Assembly (NCBI GenBank): GCA_046729255.1
Contig: JBKPGF010000036.1
Span: forward strand, 1 to 6,276
DNA length: 6,276 bases
Source of the DNA: PALSA-612 sp046729255
GTDB taxonomy: Bacteria; Actinomycetota; Thermoleophilia; Gaiellales; Gaiellaceae
Direction of reading: 5' to 3'
The position numbers and the translations under genes are program-made. A model generated the notes under the pieces. The model was not told the DNA's origin, ran no database searches, and worked only from the letters and a program-made list of their open reading frames with translations. Of the stretch, positions 1 to 4,751 are shown piece after piece. Each line of letters starts with the position of its first letter. Position 1 is the first letter of the stretch.

Positions 1-665
1 CGGTCTGCCCAGTCGGGCGTCGCGACGTAGTTGACCGTCTCCCAGGCGCCTAGCGTCCGCGCCCGCTCGAGCTTCTCGTCGCTCTTCGAGCTCGCGACGA
101 CGCGCGCACCGATCTGCACAGCGAACTGGAGCGCGAAGATCGAAACGCCGCCGGTGCCCTGGACGAGGATCGTGTCGCCAGGGCGTGTCGGCCCCTTCGT
201 CACGAGGGCGTGCCACGCGGTCACGGCCGCGCAGGGGAGGGTCGAGGCTTCGTCGTAGCTCAGGTGCGCCGGGACGGGAACGAAGCCGTCCTCGTGGAGC
301 ACGATATGGTCGGCGAGCACGCCGTCGACGCTGCCCGCCAGCACGGAGCCGTACGCGTCGAGCGGCGGGATGTCGCCGTCGAGCCAGCGTTGGAAGACGG
401 TCGTCGCGACGCGGGCGCCCACCTTCACCCGCGAGACGTCGGCGCCGACCTCGACCACCTCGCCGGCGGCATCCGAGCACGGCAGGAGCGGCAGCCGCAC
501 GCTGCGAGGGGCAATGCCGTGCTCGACCATTGCGACGTCGCGGTAGTTGAGCGAAACGGCGCGGACGCGGACGCGCACGTCATGCGGTCCGAGCTTCGGG
601 TCGGCGTGCTCCTCGAGCTGGAGGCGGTCGATGCCGAACGAGTCGGCGAGCCGCCAGGCTCTCAC
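1..665 (-). CDS. Medium-chain dehydrogenase/reductase (alcohol dehydrogenase / quinone oxidoreductase-like), 3' end beyond the window
   Basis: The 221 residues visible form the N-terminal GroES-like domain and the start of the Rossmann domain of an NAD(P)-dependent MDR oxidoreductase. Residues 36-43 read AVSLNYRD, the position where zinc alcohol dehydrogenases carry the catalytic-zinc Cys; here Tyr/Arg/Asp occupy it, as in zinc-free quinone-oxidoreductase-type members. The DAAGEVVEVG segment is at 65-74. The glycine-rich nucleotide loop GTGGVS is at 170-175, followed by ARVVASSKSDEK at the end of beta-2. The GTG start (665-663) overlaps the TGA of the flavoprotein gene by 4 nt (GTGA), and a GGAG lies 8 nt upstream inside that gene, so the two are translationally coupled. 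Known for the family: reversible reduction of alcohols, aldehydes, enals or quinones with NAD(P)H. The substrate cannot be read from the sequence. The C-terminal third is outside the window, so loss of the structural zinc cannot be judged. Confidence 0.88.
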   Translation of the reverse strand, partial: MRAWRLADSFGIDRLQLEEHADPKLGPHDVRVRVRAVSLNYRDVAMVEHGIAPRSVRLPLLPCSDAAGEVVEVGADVSRVKVGARVATTVFQRWLDGDIPPLDAYGSVLAGSVDGVLADHIVLHEDGFVPVPAHLSYDEASTLPCAAVTAWHALVTKGPTRPGDTILVQGTGGVSIFALQFAVQIGARVVASSKSDEKLERARTLGAWETVNYVATPDWAD

Positions 666-1588
666 CGCGTGCGCTCCGCGAGATACCGATGCGCCGCGAT
701 CGCGGCGGTCGCCCCGTCGCCGGCGGCGCTGATCGCCTGGCCTGCGGCGGCGACCCTGATGTCGCCGACGGCGAACAGTCCTGCGCGCTCCGTGCGCATC
801 CAGACGTCGGTCGGAACGCGGCCGTCCTCGTCGAGCGCAACGACCCCCTCGAGGAGCTCGGTGTTCGGCAGGCGGCCGACGTGCACGAAGACCCCCTCGG
901 TCGGCAGGGTCGACGACTCGCCGGTCCCGACGTCGCGTACTCGTACCCCTTGCACCTGCTCGTCGCCGAGGATCTCCTCGACGACCGTGTTCGACCTGAT
1001 CTCGATGTGTGGGCTTTCGGAAACACGGCGAGCATAGGTCTCCTGCCCGCTGAGACGCTCAGCGGCGTCGACGAGAATCACGTGAACGCTGTGGCCCACG
1101 AGCTCGAGCGCCTCGAGGAGCGCCGAATCCCCGCCGCCGACCATGACAACGGACTTGCCGCTGTACAGAGGGCCGTCGCAGCTGGCGCAGTGACTCAGGC
1201 CCTTGCCCTCGAGCTCGTCCTCGCGCTGCGCGCCGAGCCTGCGGGGCCTCGAGCCCGTCGCGACGATGACGGCACCCGCCCCGATCTCGCGGGAATCGGT
1301 GACCATGACCCAGTCGCCATCGCGAGGCTCGACTCGCGTCACCTCGTTCATTTCGAAGGCGACGCCTGCCGCCGCGGCCTGCTCCTGGAGCTTCGGACCG
1401 AGCTCGAACCCCGCGACGCCATCGGGGAAGCCCGGGAAGTCCTCGACGCGCTCGGTGTTGAGGATGGCGCCACCGGACCCGAGTGGGTCGAGGACGATCG
1501 TGCTCCTGCCGTGCCGTGCGGCGAAGATCGCCGCTGTCAGGCCAGCCGGCCCTCCACCGGCGACGGCGATCTCGTACTCGGCCTGCAT
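662..1588 (-). CDS. Thioredoxin reductase-like FAD/NAD(P) flavoprotein disulfide oxidoreductase
   Basis: This 308-residue protein is the usual length of low-molecular-weight thioredoxin reductase (about 310-320). FAD-binding GGGPAG is at 11-16, an ATG FAD motif at 110-112, the redox CASCDG with Cys134 and Cys137 (matching the Cys135/Cys138 spacing of E. coli TrxB), a second nucleotide loop GGGDSA at 151-156, and the C-terminal FAD motif GLFAVGDI plus AAGDG. Odd points: HRRxxxR, which holds the NADPH 2'-phosphate in TrxB, is replaced by ILVDAAERL (171-179) with an Asp at the end of the second strand, and the RQ pair before AAGDG is GQ. A cofactor other than NADPH, perhaps NADH, is therefore possible; this is inference. 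The ATG at 1588 puts GGGPAG at the normal distance from the N-terminus. An upstream in-frame Met at 1636 would overlap the peptidase gene. A GAGG lies only 3 nt before the ATG, just after the peptidase TGA. I give no trxB symbol because of the missing NADPH motif. Confidence 0.9.
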   Translation of the reverse strand: MQAEYEIAVAGGGPAGLTAAIFAARHGRSTIVLDPLGSGGAILNTERVEDFPGFPDGVAGFELGPKLQEQAAAAGVAFEMNEVTRVEPRDGDWVMVTDSREIGAGAVIVATGSRPRRLGAQREDELEGKGLSHCASCDGPLYSGKSVVMVGGGDSALLEALELVGHSVHVILVDAAERLSGQETYARRVSESPHIEIRSNTVVEEILGDEQVQGVRVRDVGTGESSTLPTEGVFVHVGRLPNTELLEGVVALDEDGRVPTDVWMRTERAGLFAVGDIRVAAAGQAISAAGDGATAAIAAHRYLAERTR

Positions 1589-1593
1589 GTGCC

Positions 1594-2790
1594 TCAGGGT
1601 ACGAGCCAGAGCTCGCGCTGCGGTGTGCTGAGCCACTCGACGCCGTCGCCCGTTACTAGCACGTCCTCCTCGAGGCCGATGTAGCCGCGGCCGGGGACCG
1701 CTGTCCCGTACTCGAGCGTGTAGACGTTCCCGTCCTCGACGATCCCCAGCGGCGAGCTCCCGTAACGCTCCCAGCGCGGGCCGAGCAGCGTGCCGCCGTC
1801 GTGCGCCGCGCGGCCGAGCCGATGGCCGAGGGCGTACTTCGGCTCCGGGTAGCCGGCCGCGACGAGCGTCTCACGCGCGGCGGCGTCCACCTGCCAGCCC
1901 ACCGCGCCGGGCGCGAGCAGCGCGGTTCCTGCGTCGACAGCCGCCCACAGCGCATCCCAGGCGCTCATGACGTCGGTCCGCGCCGCCGTCTCGCCCTCGT
2001 CGAGGATGTACCAGACGCGCTGCAGATCGCTGCAGTACTCGTCCTTGCTGACGCCGAAGTCGGCGTGCAGAAGCTGGCCGCGTTCGATTCGAAGCTCACC
2101 GGGCGAGGAGTGGCCGATCTCTTTCTCGGGCCCCGCGTTCACCGCCGGGCAGTGGCCCACCTCCCACGCATAGCCGAGTTCGCGCTTCGCGACTTCGTCG
2201 TGCATGACGGCGGCGACCTCGACCTCGGACAGCCCAGGACGCAACTCGGCCGTCACGCGGTCGAAGATCTCCTCGGTGTCGCTGATCGCGTCGCGGATGC
2301 GGCGTACCTCTTCCTGCGACTTGCGGCCACGAAGTGCATTCACGATGCCTTCGGAAGAGACGAGCCGATCGGCGTAGGGCGATCCGGCGAGGGTCTCCTG
2401 CAGCACGAGCCACATCCCGTGCGTCAGGCCGTCCGCTGCCGCGTCGCTCGTCGAATAGTTGACCGCGATCGATGCGGGGTCCAGCCGCTCGATCGCCGCG
2501 CGAAGCTGAGGATCGAACTCCTCGTCGTAGGCGACGACGTCGCCGTAGGCGTCGAGGTCGCGGACGTTCGGCGCATCGTGGCGGCCCACGACGGCGATCC
2601 GATCGCCGTTGGCGGCGACGAGGAAGGCGCTCTGCCACGCGCAGTACGTGCCGGCGACGAGGTCGAGCGACGGATCCGTCGTCAGCATCGTCTCGCGCAC
2701 GAGCGTCAGCCAGAGGTCGACGCCGCGCTCGCGGAGGATCTCGCTCGCCTGGTCGAGCTTCTCGTGGACGAGGACGTGCGGCGTGGTCAA
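1594..2790 (-). CDS. M24-family metallopeptidase (Xaa-Pro aminopeptidase-like), TTG start
   Basis: The 398-residue product has the two-domain layout of prolidase/aminopeptidase P proteins: a creatinase-like N-terminal domain (about 5-150) and a pita-bread catalytic domain (about 158-385). All five expected metal ligands are visible: Asp244 (HADFG), Asp255 (CSDLQR), His323 (GHRLG, with the partner His330 in AHDGG), Glu360 (LEYG) and Glu374 (GLEEDV). It is therefore likely an active dinuclear metallopeptidase acting on peptides with Pro at the second position; the exact substrate is not readable. There is no signal peptide, so it should be cytoplasmic. The frame stays open upstream to 3267, but that stretch runs antisense through the tRNA-Cys gene, so it is not coding. 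The only sensible start giving the conserved HEKLDQASEILRERG N-terminus is TTG at 2790. It lacks a Shine-Dalgarno but has a TAGTGT box 7 nt upstream, suggesting a leaderless message. It is the first gene of the leftward three-gene operon. Later in-frame GTG/ATG codons near residues 31-35 would remove conserved sequence. Confidence 0.9.
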   Translation of the reverse strand: MTTPHVLVHEKLDQASEILRERGVDLWLTLVRETMLTTDPSLDLVAGTYCAWQSAFLVAANGDRIAVVGRHDAPNVRDLDAYGDVVAYDEEFDPQLRAAIERLDPASIAVNYSTSDAAADGLTHGMWLVLQETLAGSPYADRLVSSEGIVNALRGRKSQEEVRRIRDAISDTEEIFDRVTAELRPGLSEVEVAAVMHDEVAKRELGYAWEVGHCPAVNAGPEKEIGHSSPGELRIERGQLLHADFGVSKDEYCSDLQRVWYILDEGETAARTDVMSAWDALWAAVDAGTALLAPGAVGWQVDAAARETLVAAGYPEPKYALGHRLGRAAHDGGTLLGPRWERYGSSPLGIVEDGNVYTLEYGTAVPGRGYIGLEEDVLVTGDGVEWLSTPQRELWLVP

Positions 2791-2797
2791 GAGCGAG

Positions 2798-2803
2798 ACA
2801 CTA
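2798..2803 (-). promoter_or_regulatory. Putative -10 box for the peptidase operon
   Basis: TAGTGT on the minus strand matches TANNNT and ends 7 nt before the TTG start. That is the distance seen for leaderless transcripts in Actinobacteria. No convincing -35 is present, so the assignment rests on position alone. A leaderless TTG would be unusual. Confidence 0.35.
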
Positions 2804-2811
2804 GCCGGGGA

Positions 2812-2817
2812 TACGAT
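2812..2817 (+). promoter_or_regulatory. Putative -10 box of the tRNA-Cys gene
   Basis: TACGAT fits the sigma-70-type -10 (TANNNT) and ends 10 nt before the first tRNA base, so transcription would begin only a few bases ahead of the mature 5' end. The -35 region (about 2788-2794) is poor. The reverse complement of the surrounding bases (TACATCGTA) is also AT-rich and lies between the two divergent genes. Confidence 0.45.
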
Positions 2818-2827
2818 GTACTTTCGC

Positions 2828-2898
2828 GGCGACGTGGCCGAGGGGTTAGGCAGAGGCCTGCAAAGCCTTGCACAGCGGTTCGAATCCGCTCGTCGCCT
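2828..2898 (+). tRNA. tRNA-Cys (anticodon GCA)
   Basis: A complete cloverleaf of 71 nt. The acceptor stem GGCGACG (2828-2834) pairs perfectly with CGTCGCC (2891-2897). The D-stem GCC/GGC is at 2837-2839/2849-2851. The anticodon stem GAGGC (2853-2857) pairs with GCCTT (2865-2869), including one G-U, around loop CTGCAAA with anticodon GCA at 2860-2862. The T-stem AGCGG/CCGCT (2874-2878/2886-2890) encloses TTCGAAT. The discriminator base is T2898, the U73 identity base of tRNA-Cys. The genome does not encode CCA here (CCT follows), so a CCA-adding enzyme must complete the 3' end. The gene diverges from the peptidase gene 37 nt away. Confidence 0.97.
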
Positions 2899-2914
2899 CC
2901 TCGTGTGTCTGGAC

Positions 2915-2952
2915 GGTCGGCCGAAGCCGGGCGGAGCCCGGCTCCGCCGACC
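2915..2952 (+). terminator. GC-rich hairpin downstream of tRNA-Cys, possible terminator
   Basis: Nested perfect arms: outer GGTCGG (2915-2920) with CCGACC (2947-2952), and inner AGCCGGGC (2925-2932) with GCCCGGCT (2936-2943) around a GGA loop. It begins 16 nt after the tRNA 3' end, where a tRNA terminator is expected. There is no T-run after it, so termination would be of the T-poor kind suggested for high-GC actinobacteria, or the stem may act in 3' processing. The structure is read directly; the function is inferred. Confidence 0.5.
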
Positions 2953-2953
2953 T

Positions 2954-3050
2954 GGCGCCGCTCGCGGCAGGATGCTTCGCCCTCGCCGCGAGTCCGTACC
3001 CGACGTACTGTCCTCGCGGCTCGGCCTTCGCCCCCTTGGCGAGCGGCGCC
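2954..3050. repeat. Nested inverted repeats in the gap between tRNA-Cys and the lipoprotein gene
   Basis: A perfect 12-bp inverted repeat, GGCGCCGCTCGC (2954-2965) and GCGAGCGGCGCC (3039-3050), encloses a perfect 8-bp one, GCCGCGAG (2985-2992) and CTCGCGGC (3013-3020), which in turn encloses two GTAC boxes (2996-2999, 3005-3008). CTCGCGGC also occurs at 2961-2968, so GCCGCGAG can pair upstream or downstream but not both. The upstream pairing also breaks the 12-bp arm. Together with the 2915-2952 hairpin this fills most of the 174-nt gap (2899-3072), in which I see no gene. It could be a structured 5' leader of the lipoprotein mRNA, a non-coding RNA or a fossil repeat; the sequence alone does not decide. 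Confidence 0.6.
3006..3011 (+). promoter_or_regulatory. Weak candidate -10 box for the lipoprotein gene
   Basis: TACTGT matches TANNNT about 60 nt before the lipoprotein ATG, inside the loop of the 8-bp inverted repeat. No good -35 is found at the proper spacing. If real, the leader would hold only half of the inverted repeats. Confidence 0.2.
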
Positions 3051-3072
3051 CCAGACGCACGAGAGAGCACTG

Positions 3073-3504
3073 ATGCGCATCGGCGCGGTTCTCCTGGTCA
3101 TCGCCTTCGCGGTCGCGAGCTGTGGGGGAGGCGTCCAGGATGAGGTCGACCTCACAGCAGCGGCCGACGCGTCGCAGCTCGTCGTGCAGCTCTCCGATCT
3201 TCCGGCCGGCTACGACCTCATCCCAGCCGAGTCGTTTGCCGTGTCGACCGCGAAAGTGCTGCGCCAACCAGGGTGGGCGAAGGCGTCGGAGCTCATCCGC
3301 CGCGAGCGGTTGTCGGGGTACCAGAACTCATTCGTGAGCCCCACGCAGACACGGCTGGAGTGCAACACGGCCGTCTATCGCTCGCCGGCTGCAGCGAGCG
3401 AGGTCTATCGTGTTCAGACCCTGGCGGGAACCAGGGCAGGCAATCTGCGGACGGTGGCGCAAGCGCATCAGCGCCGAATCGCAGGAGTGCTGGGAGGCCG
3501 CTGA
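3073..3504 (+). CDS. Small predicted lipoprotein of unknown function
   Basis: The 143-residue product starts with a classic lipoprotein signal: Met-Arg, a hydrophobic stretch (about 4-15) and the lipobox VASC with Cys17 as the lipidated residue, followed by the flexible GGG. It should be exported and anchored to the outer face of the membrane. The mature part has SDLPAGY at 41-47 and a conserved-looking block from RLSGYQNSF (79-87) to AVYRSPAAA (100-108). This resembles, from memory, small lipoproteins common in high-GC actinobacteria, whose function I do not know. A second Cys is at 97. The last 30 residues (RAGNLRTVAQAHQRRI and on) are basic and low in hydrophobicity, and the protein ends soon after the conserved block, so a C-terminal truncation is possible. 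The ATG at 3073 has a weak GAGAG about 8 nt upstream and gives the only frame with a signal peptide. folD starts 26 nt after the stop but has its own candidate promoter. Confidence 0.8.
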   Translation: MRIGAVLLVIAFAVASCGGGVQDEVDLTAAADASQLVVQLSDLPAGYDLIPAESFAVSTAKVLRQPGWAKASELIRRERLSGYQNSFVSPTQTRLECNTAVYRSPAAASEVYRVQTLAGTRAGNLRTVAQAHQRRIAGVLGGR

Positions 3505-3515
3505 TGGTCCCGCGA

Positions 3516-3521
3516 TAACGT
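3516..3521 (+). promoter_or_regulatory. Putative -10 box for leaderless folD transcription
   Basis: TAACGT ends 9 nt before the folD ATG, placing the transcription start at or next to the A of ATG. No Shine-Dalgarno precedes the ATG, which fits leaderless translation. The identical TAACGT lies at 4390-4395 before the cold-shock gene. No good -35 is visible here. Confidence 0.45.
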
Positions 3522-3530
3522 ACCGCCCTC

Positions 3531-4379
3531 ATGCCGGCCGTTCTCATGAAGGGCGCACCGCTCGCCGAGCGCATCCGCGCCGAAGTGGCGACAGACGTCG
3601 CCGAGCTCGGACACGTCGGGCTCGCGACGGTGCTCGTCGGCGACGACCCCGCATCGCACATCTACGTCACCCACAAGCACACCGCTGCGCAGGAGGCCGG
3701 CGTCGAGAGCCACGACCACCGCCTGTCCGAGGAGACGACGGCGGAGGAGCTCCGCGAGGTCGTCGAGGAGCTCAACGCAAACGAGCGCGTCGACGGCATC
3801 CTCGTCCAGCTGCCGCTCCCGAAGCACCTCGACGGCACGGTCGCGACGCGCCTCGTCTCACCGGCGAAAGATGTCGACGGCTTCCATCCCGTGAGCGCGG
3901 GCCAGCTCTACCTCGGCCATCCGACGTTCGTCCCGGCGACGCCCGCCGGTGTCATGGCGCTGCTGGAAGAGCACGGCGTCGGGCTCGAGGGACGCCGCGC
4001 CGTCGTCGTGGGCCGTAGCCAGATCGTCGGCAAGCCGATGGCGCACCTGCTCCTCGCGGAGAACGCAACCGTGACGATCTGCCACTCGCGGACGGTCGAC
4101 CTCGCTGCCCACACGCGCGCGGCCGATGTGATCGTGGCGGGCGTGGGCCACCCGCACCTCGTCACGCCGAACATGGTCAAAGAAGGCGCCGCGGTCGTCG
4201 ATGTCGGCATCACGCGGCTCCCCGAGGGGCTCGCTGGCGATGTCCATCCCGACGTGGAGCAGGTGGCAGGACACATGACGCCCGTGCCTGGCGGGGTCGG
4301 CCCGATGACGATCGCGATCCTCCTGCGCAACACGGTCCTGGCAGCCCGCTATCGCCGAGAAATCCTTGCGTTTCCGTAG
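3531..4379 (+). CDS. folD: Bifunctional methylenetetrahydrofolate dehydrogenase / methenyltetrahydrofolate cyclohydrolase
   Basis: FolD interconverts 5,10-methylene-, 5,10-methenyl- and 10-formyl-tetrahydrofolate in the cytoplasm, using NADP(H), and supplies one-carbon units for purines and formyl-Met-tRNA. The 282-residue length is normal. Family signatures are in order: Tyr45 and the catalytic Lys49 in YVTHK, VDGILVQLPLP (87-97) with Gln93, PAKDVDGF (111-118) with the folate-binding Asp116, PATPAG (the family more often has PCTPxG), the nucleotide-binding VVVGRSQIVGKPMAHLL and the C-terminal PVPGGVGPMTIA. All core residues are present, so it should be active. The ATG at 3531 has no Shine-Dalgarno, but a TAACGT box 9 nt upstream suggests a leaderless transcript. 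A second ATG five codons later (3546) is a less likely start and also lacks a ribosome site. It lies 26 nt after the lipoprotein gene and 56 nt before csp. Confidence 0.97.
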   Translation: MPAVLMKGAPLAERIRAEVATDVAELGHVGLATVLVGDDPASHIYVTHKHTAAQEAGVESHDHRLSEETTAEELREVVEELNANERVDGILVQLPLPKHLDGTVATRLVSPAKDVDGFHPVSAGQLYLGHPTFVPATPAGVMALLEEHGVGLEGRRAVVVGRSQIVGKPMAHLLLAENATVTICHSRTVDLAAHTRAADVIVAGVGHPHLVTPNMVKEGAAVVDVGITRLPEGLAGDVHPDVEQVAGHMTPVPGGVGPMTIAILLRNTVLAARYRREILAFP

Positions 4380-4395
4380 CGGCGTCGGGTAACGT
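4366..4395 (+). promoter_or_regulatory. Promoter of the cold-shock gene
   Basis: TTGCGT (4366-4371) and TAACGT (4390-4395) are separated by 18 nt, a good sigma-70-type pair. The -35 lies in the last codons of folD and the -10 just after its stop. Transcription would start near 4402, giving a leader of about 33 nt with a strong ribosome site. This leader is much shorter than the long cold-sensing leader of E. coli cspA. Confidence 0.6.
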
Positions 4396-4423
4396 CCGCG
4401 GCGCTCGAGGTCAGCATTTTTCG

Positions 4424-4430
4424 AAGGAGG
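4424..4430 (+). promoter_or_regulatory. Strong Shine-Dalgarno that fixes the TTG start of csp
   Basis: AAGGAGG is followed by 5 nt and then TTG at 4436. It is the best ribosome site in the window and decides the non-ATG start; no ATG or GTG lies between it and the conserved cold-shock domain. Confidence 0.8.
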
Positions 4431-4435
4431 ACGCG

Positions 4436-4654
4436 TTGGAGCAGGTAGGACAGACGGCCGTCGGTACGGTCAAGTGGTTCTCGAACGAGAAGGGGTACGG
4501 CTTCATCGAGCGCGAGGGGGGCGAGGACGTCTTTGTGCACCACACCGCGATCACGATGGAGGGCTACAGGACGCTGACGGAGGGTCAGCGCGTCGAGTTC
4601 GAGATCACTCAAGGCGACAAGGGCCTGCAGGCGGCGAACGTCCGCGCAGCCTGA
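4436..4654 (+). CDS. Cold-shock-domain protein (CspA family)
   Basis: A 72-residue single cold-shock domain, the normal size for bacterial Csp proteins. It contains GTVKWFS, the RNP1 motif KGYGFI and the RNP2 motif VFVHH, then the typical TEGQRVEFEI and QAANV ending. Known for the family: binding single-stranded RNA/DNA through the aromatic residues of RNP1/RNP2 and melting RNA secondary structure in the cytoplasm. The TTG start is fixed by a strong Shine-Dalgarno and gives a short lead (MEQVGQTAV) before the domain. It has its own promoter overlapping the end of folD and is followed by a hairpin that could end the transcript before gatC. Whether it is cold-induced or constitutive cannot be told from the sequence. 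Confidence 0.96.
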   Translation: MEQVGQTAVGTVKWFSNEKGYGFIEREGGEDVFVHHTAITMEGYRTLTEGQRVEFEITQGDKGLQAANVRAA

Positions 4655-4676
4655 AAGCCATTCCGGTTGGACTATC

Positions 4677-4698
4677 GAGGGCCTCGAAAGAGGCCCTC
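4677..4698 (+). terminator. Perfect 9-bp hairpin after csp, likely terminator or attenuator
   Basis: GAGGGCCTC (4677-4685) and GAGGCCCTC (4690-4698) pair perfectly around a GAAA loop, a stable GNRA-type tetraloop, 22 nt after the csp stop. Only short T-runs follow (TTT at 4717-4719), so intrinsic termination may be partial. Its 3' arm is shared with the alternative stem at 4686-4720. Confidence 0.6.
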
Positions 4699-4720
4699 TC
4701 ACTTGAGAGGGATCTCTTTC
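4686..4720 (+). promoter_or_regulatory. Alternative stem competing with the csp terminator, ahead of gatC
   Basis: GAAAGAG (4686-4692) pairs with CTCTTTC (4714-4720), and within it CCCTCTC (4694-4700) pairs with GAGAGGG (4705-4711) around loop ACTT. This gives two perfect 7-bp arms with a small 1x2 internal loop. The stem uses the tetraloop and the whole 3' arm (4690-4698) of the hairpin before it, so the two cannot coexist. It ends 31 nt before the gatC ATG. The pairing is read directly; an attenuation role is inference. Confidence 0.5.
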
Positions 4721-4736
4721 GGGTTGCCTCGCTTTT

Positions 4737-4743
4737 GAAAGGA
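4737..4743 (+). promoter_or_regulatory. Shine-Dalgarno of gatC
   Basis: GAAAGGA followed by 8 nt and ATG at 4752 gives a good ribosome site and supports that start. It lies outside the competing stems, so they should not sequester it directly. Confidence 0.65.
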
Positions 4744-4751
4744 TCGCTGCG

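Noticed and set aside
210..1037. Plus-strand frames opposite the MDR and flavoprotein genes
   Set aside because: They have shadow composition with no motif and no ribosome site, and conflict with the operon on the minus strand.
1589..1636. Upstream Met (1636) as the flavoprotein start
   Set aside because: It would overlap the peptidase gene by over 40 nt and add 16 Arg/Ala-rich residues before the FAD motif; the ATG at 1588 fits the family.
689..1684. 331-codon plus-strand frame opposite the flavoprotein gene
   Set aside because: It is antisense to a gene with clear FAD, CxxC and NAD(P) motifs and shows no recognisable domain.
2954..3050. Insertion-sequence or MITE ends
   Set aside because: There is a 12-bp inverted repeat, but I find no flanking target duplication and no transposase; it is kept as a structured repeat only.
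1801..3072. Long plus-strand open frame leading into the lipoprotein
   Set aside because: It is antisense to the peptidase gene, crosses the tRNA, and only the part from 3073 has a signal peptide and a proper start.
2787..3155. Minus-strand small frames over the tRNA (including 2846-3070)
   Set aside because: They are translations of the antisense of tRNA-Cys (peptides such as SGFEPLCKA), a familiar type of spurious protein.
2791..3267. N-terminal extension of the peptidase (frame open to 3267 on the minus strand)
   Set aside because: It runs antisense through the tRNA-Cys gene and the inverted-repeat block, is Arg/Ser-rich, and the peptidase fold is complete from the TTG at 2790.
3400..3530. 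Frameshift within the lipoprotein 3' end
   Set aside because: I compared the other two plus frames and found no continuing conserved sequence, so a frameshift is not supported, only possible.
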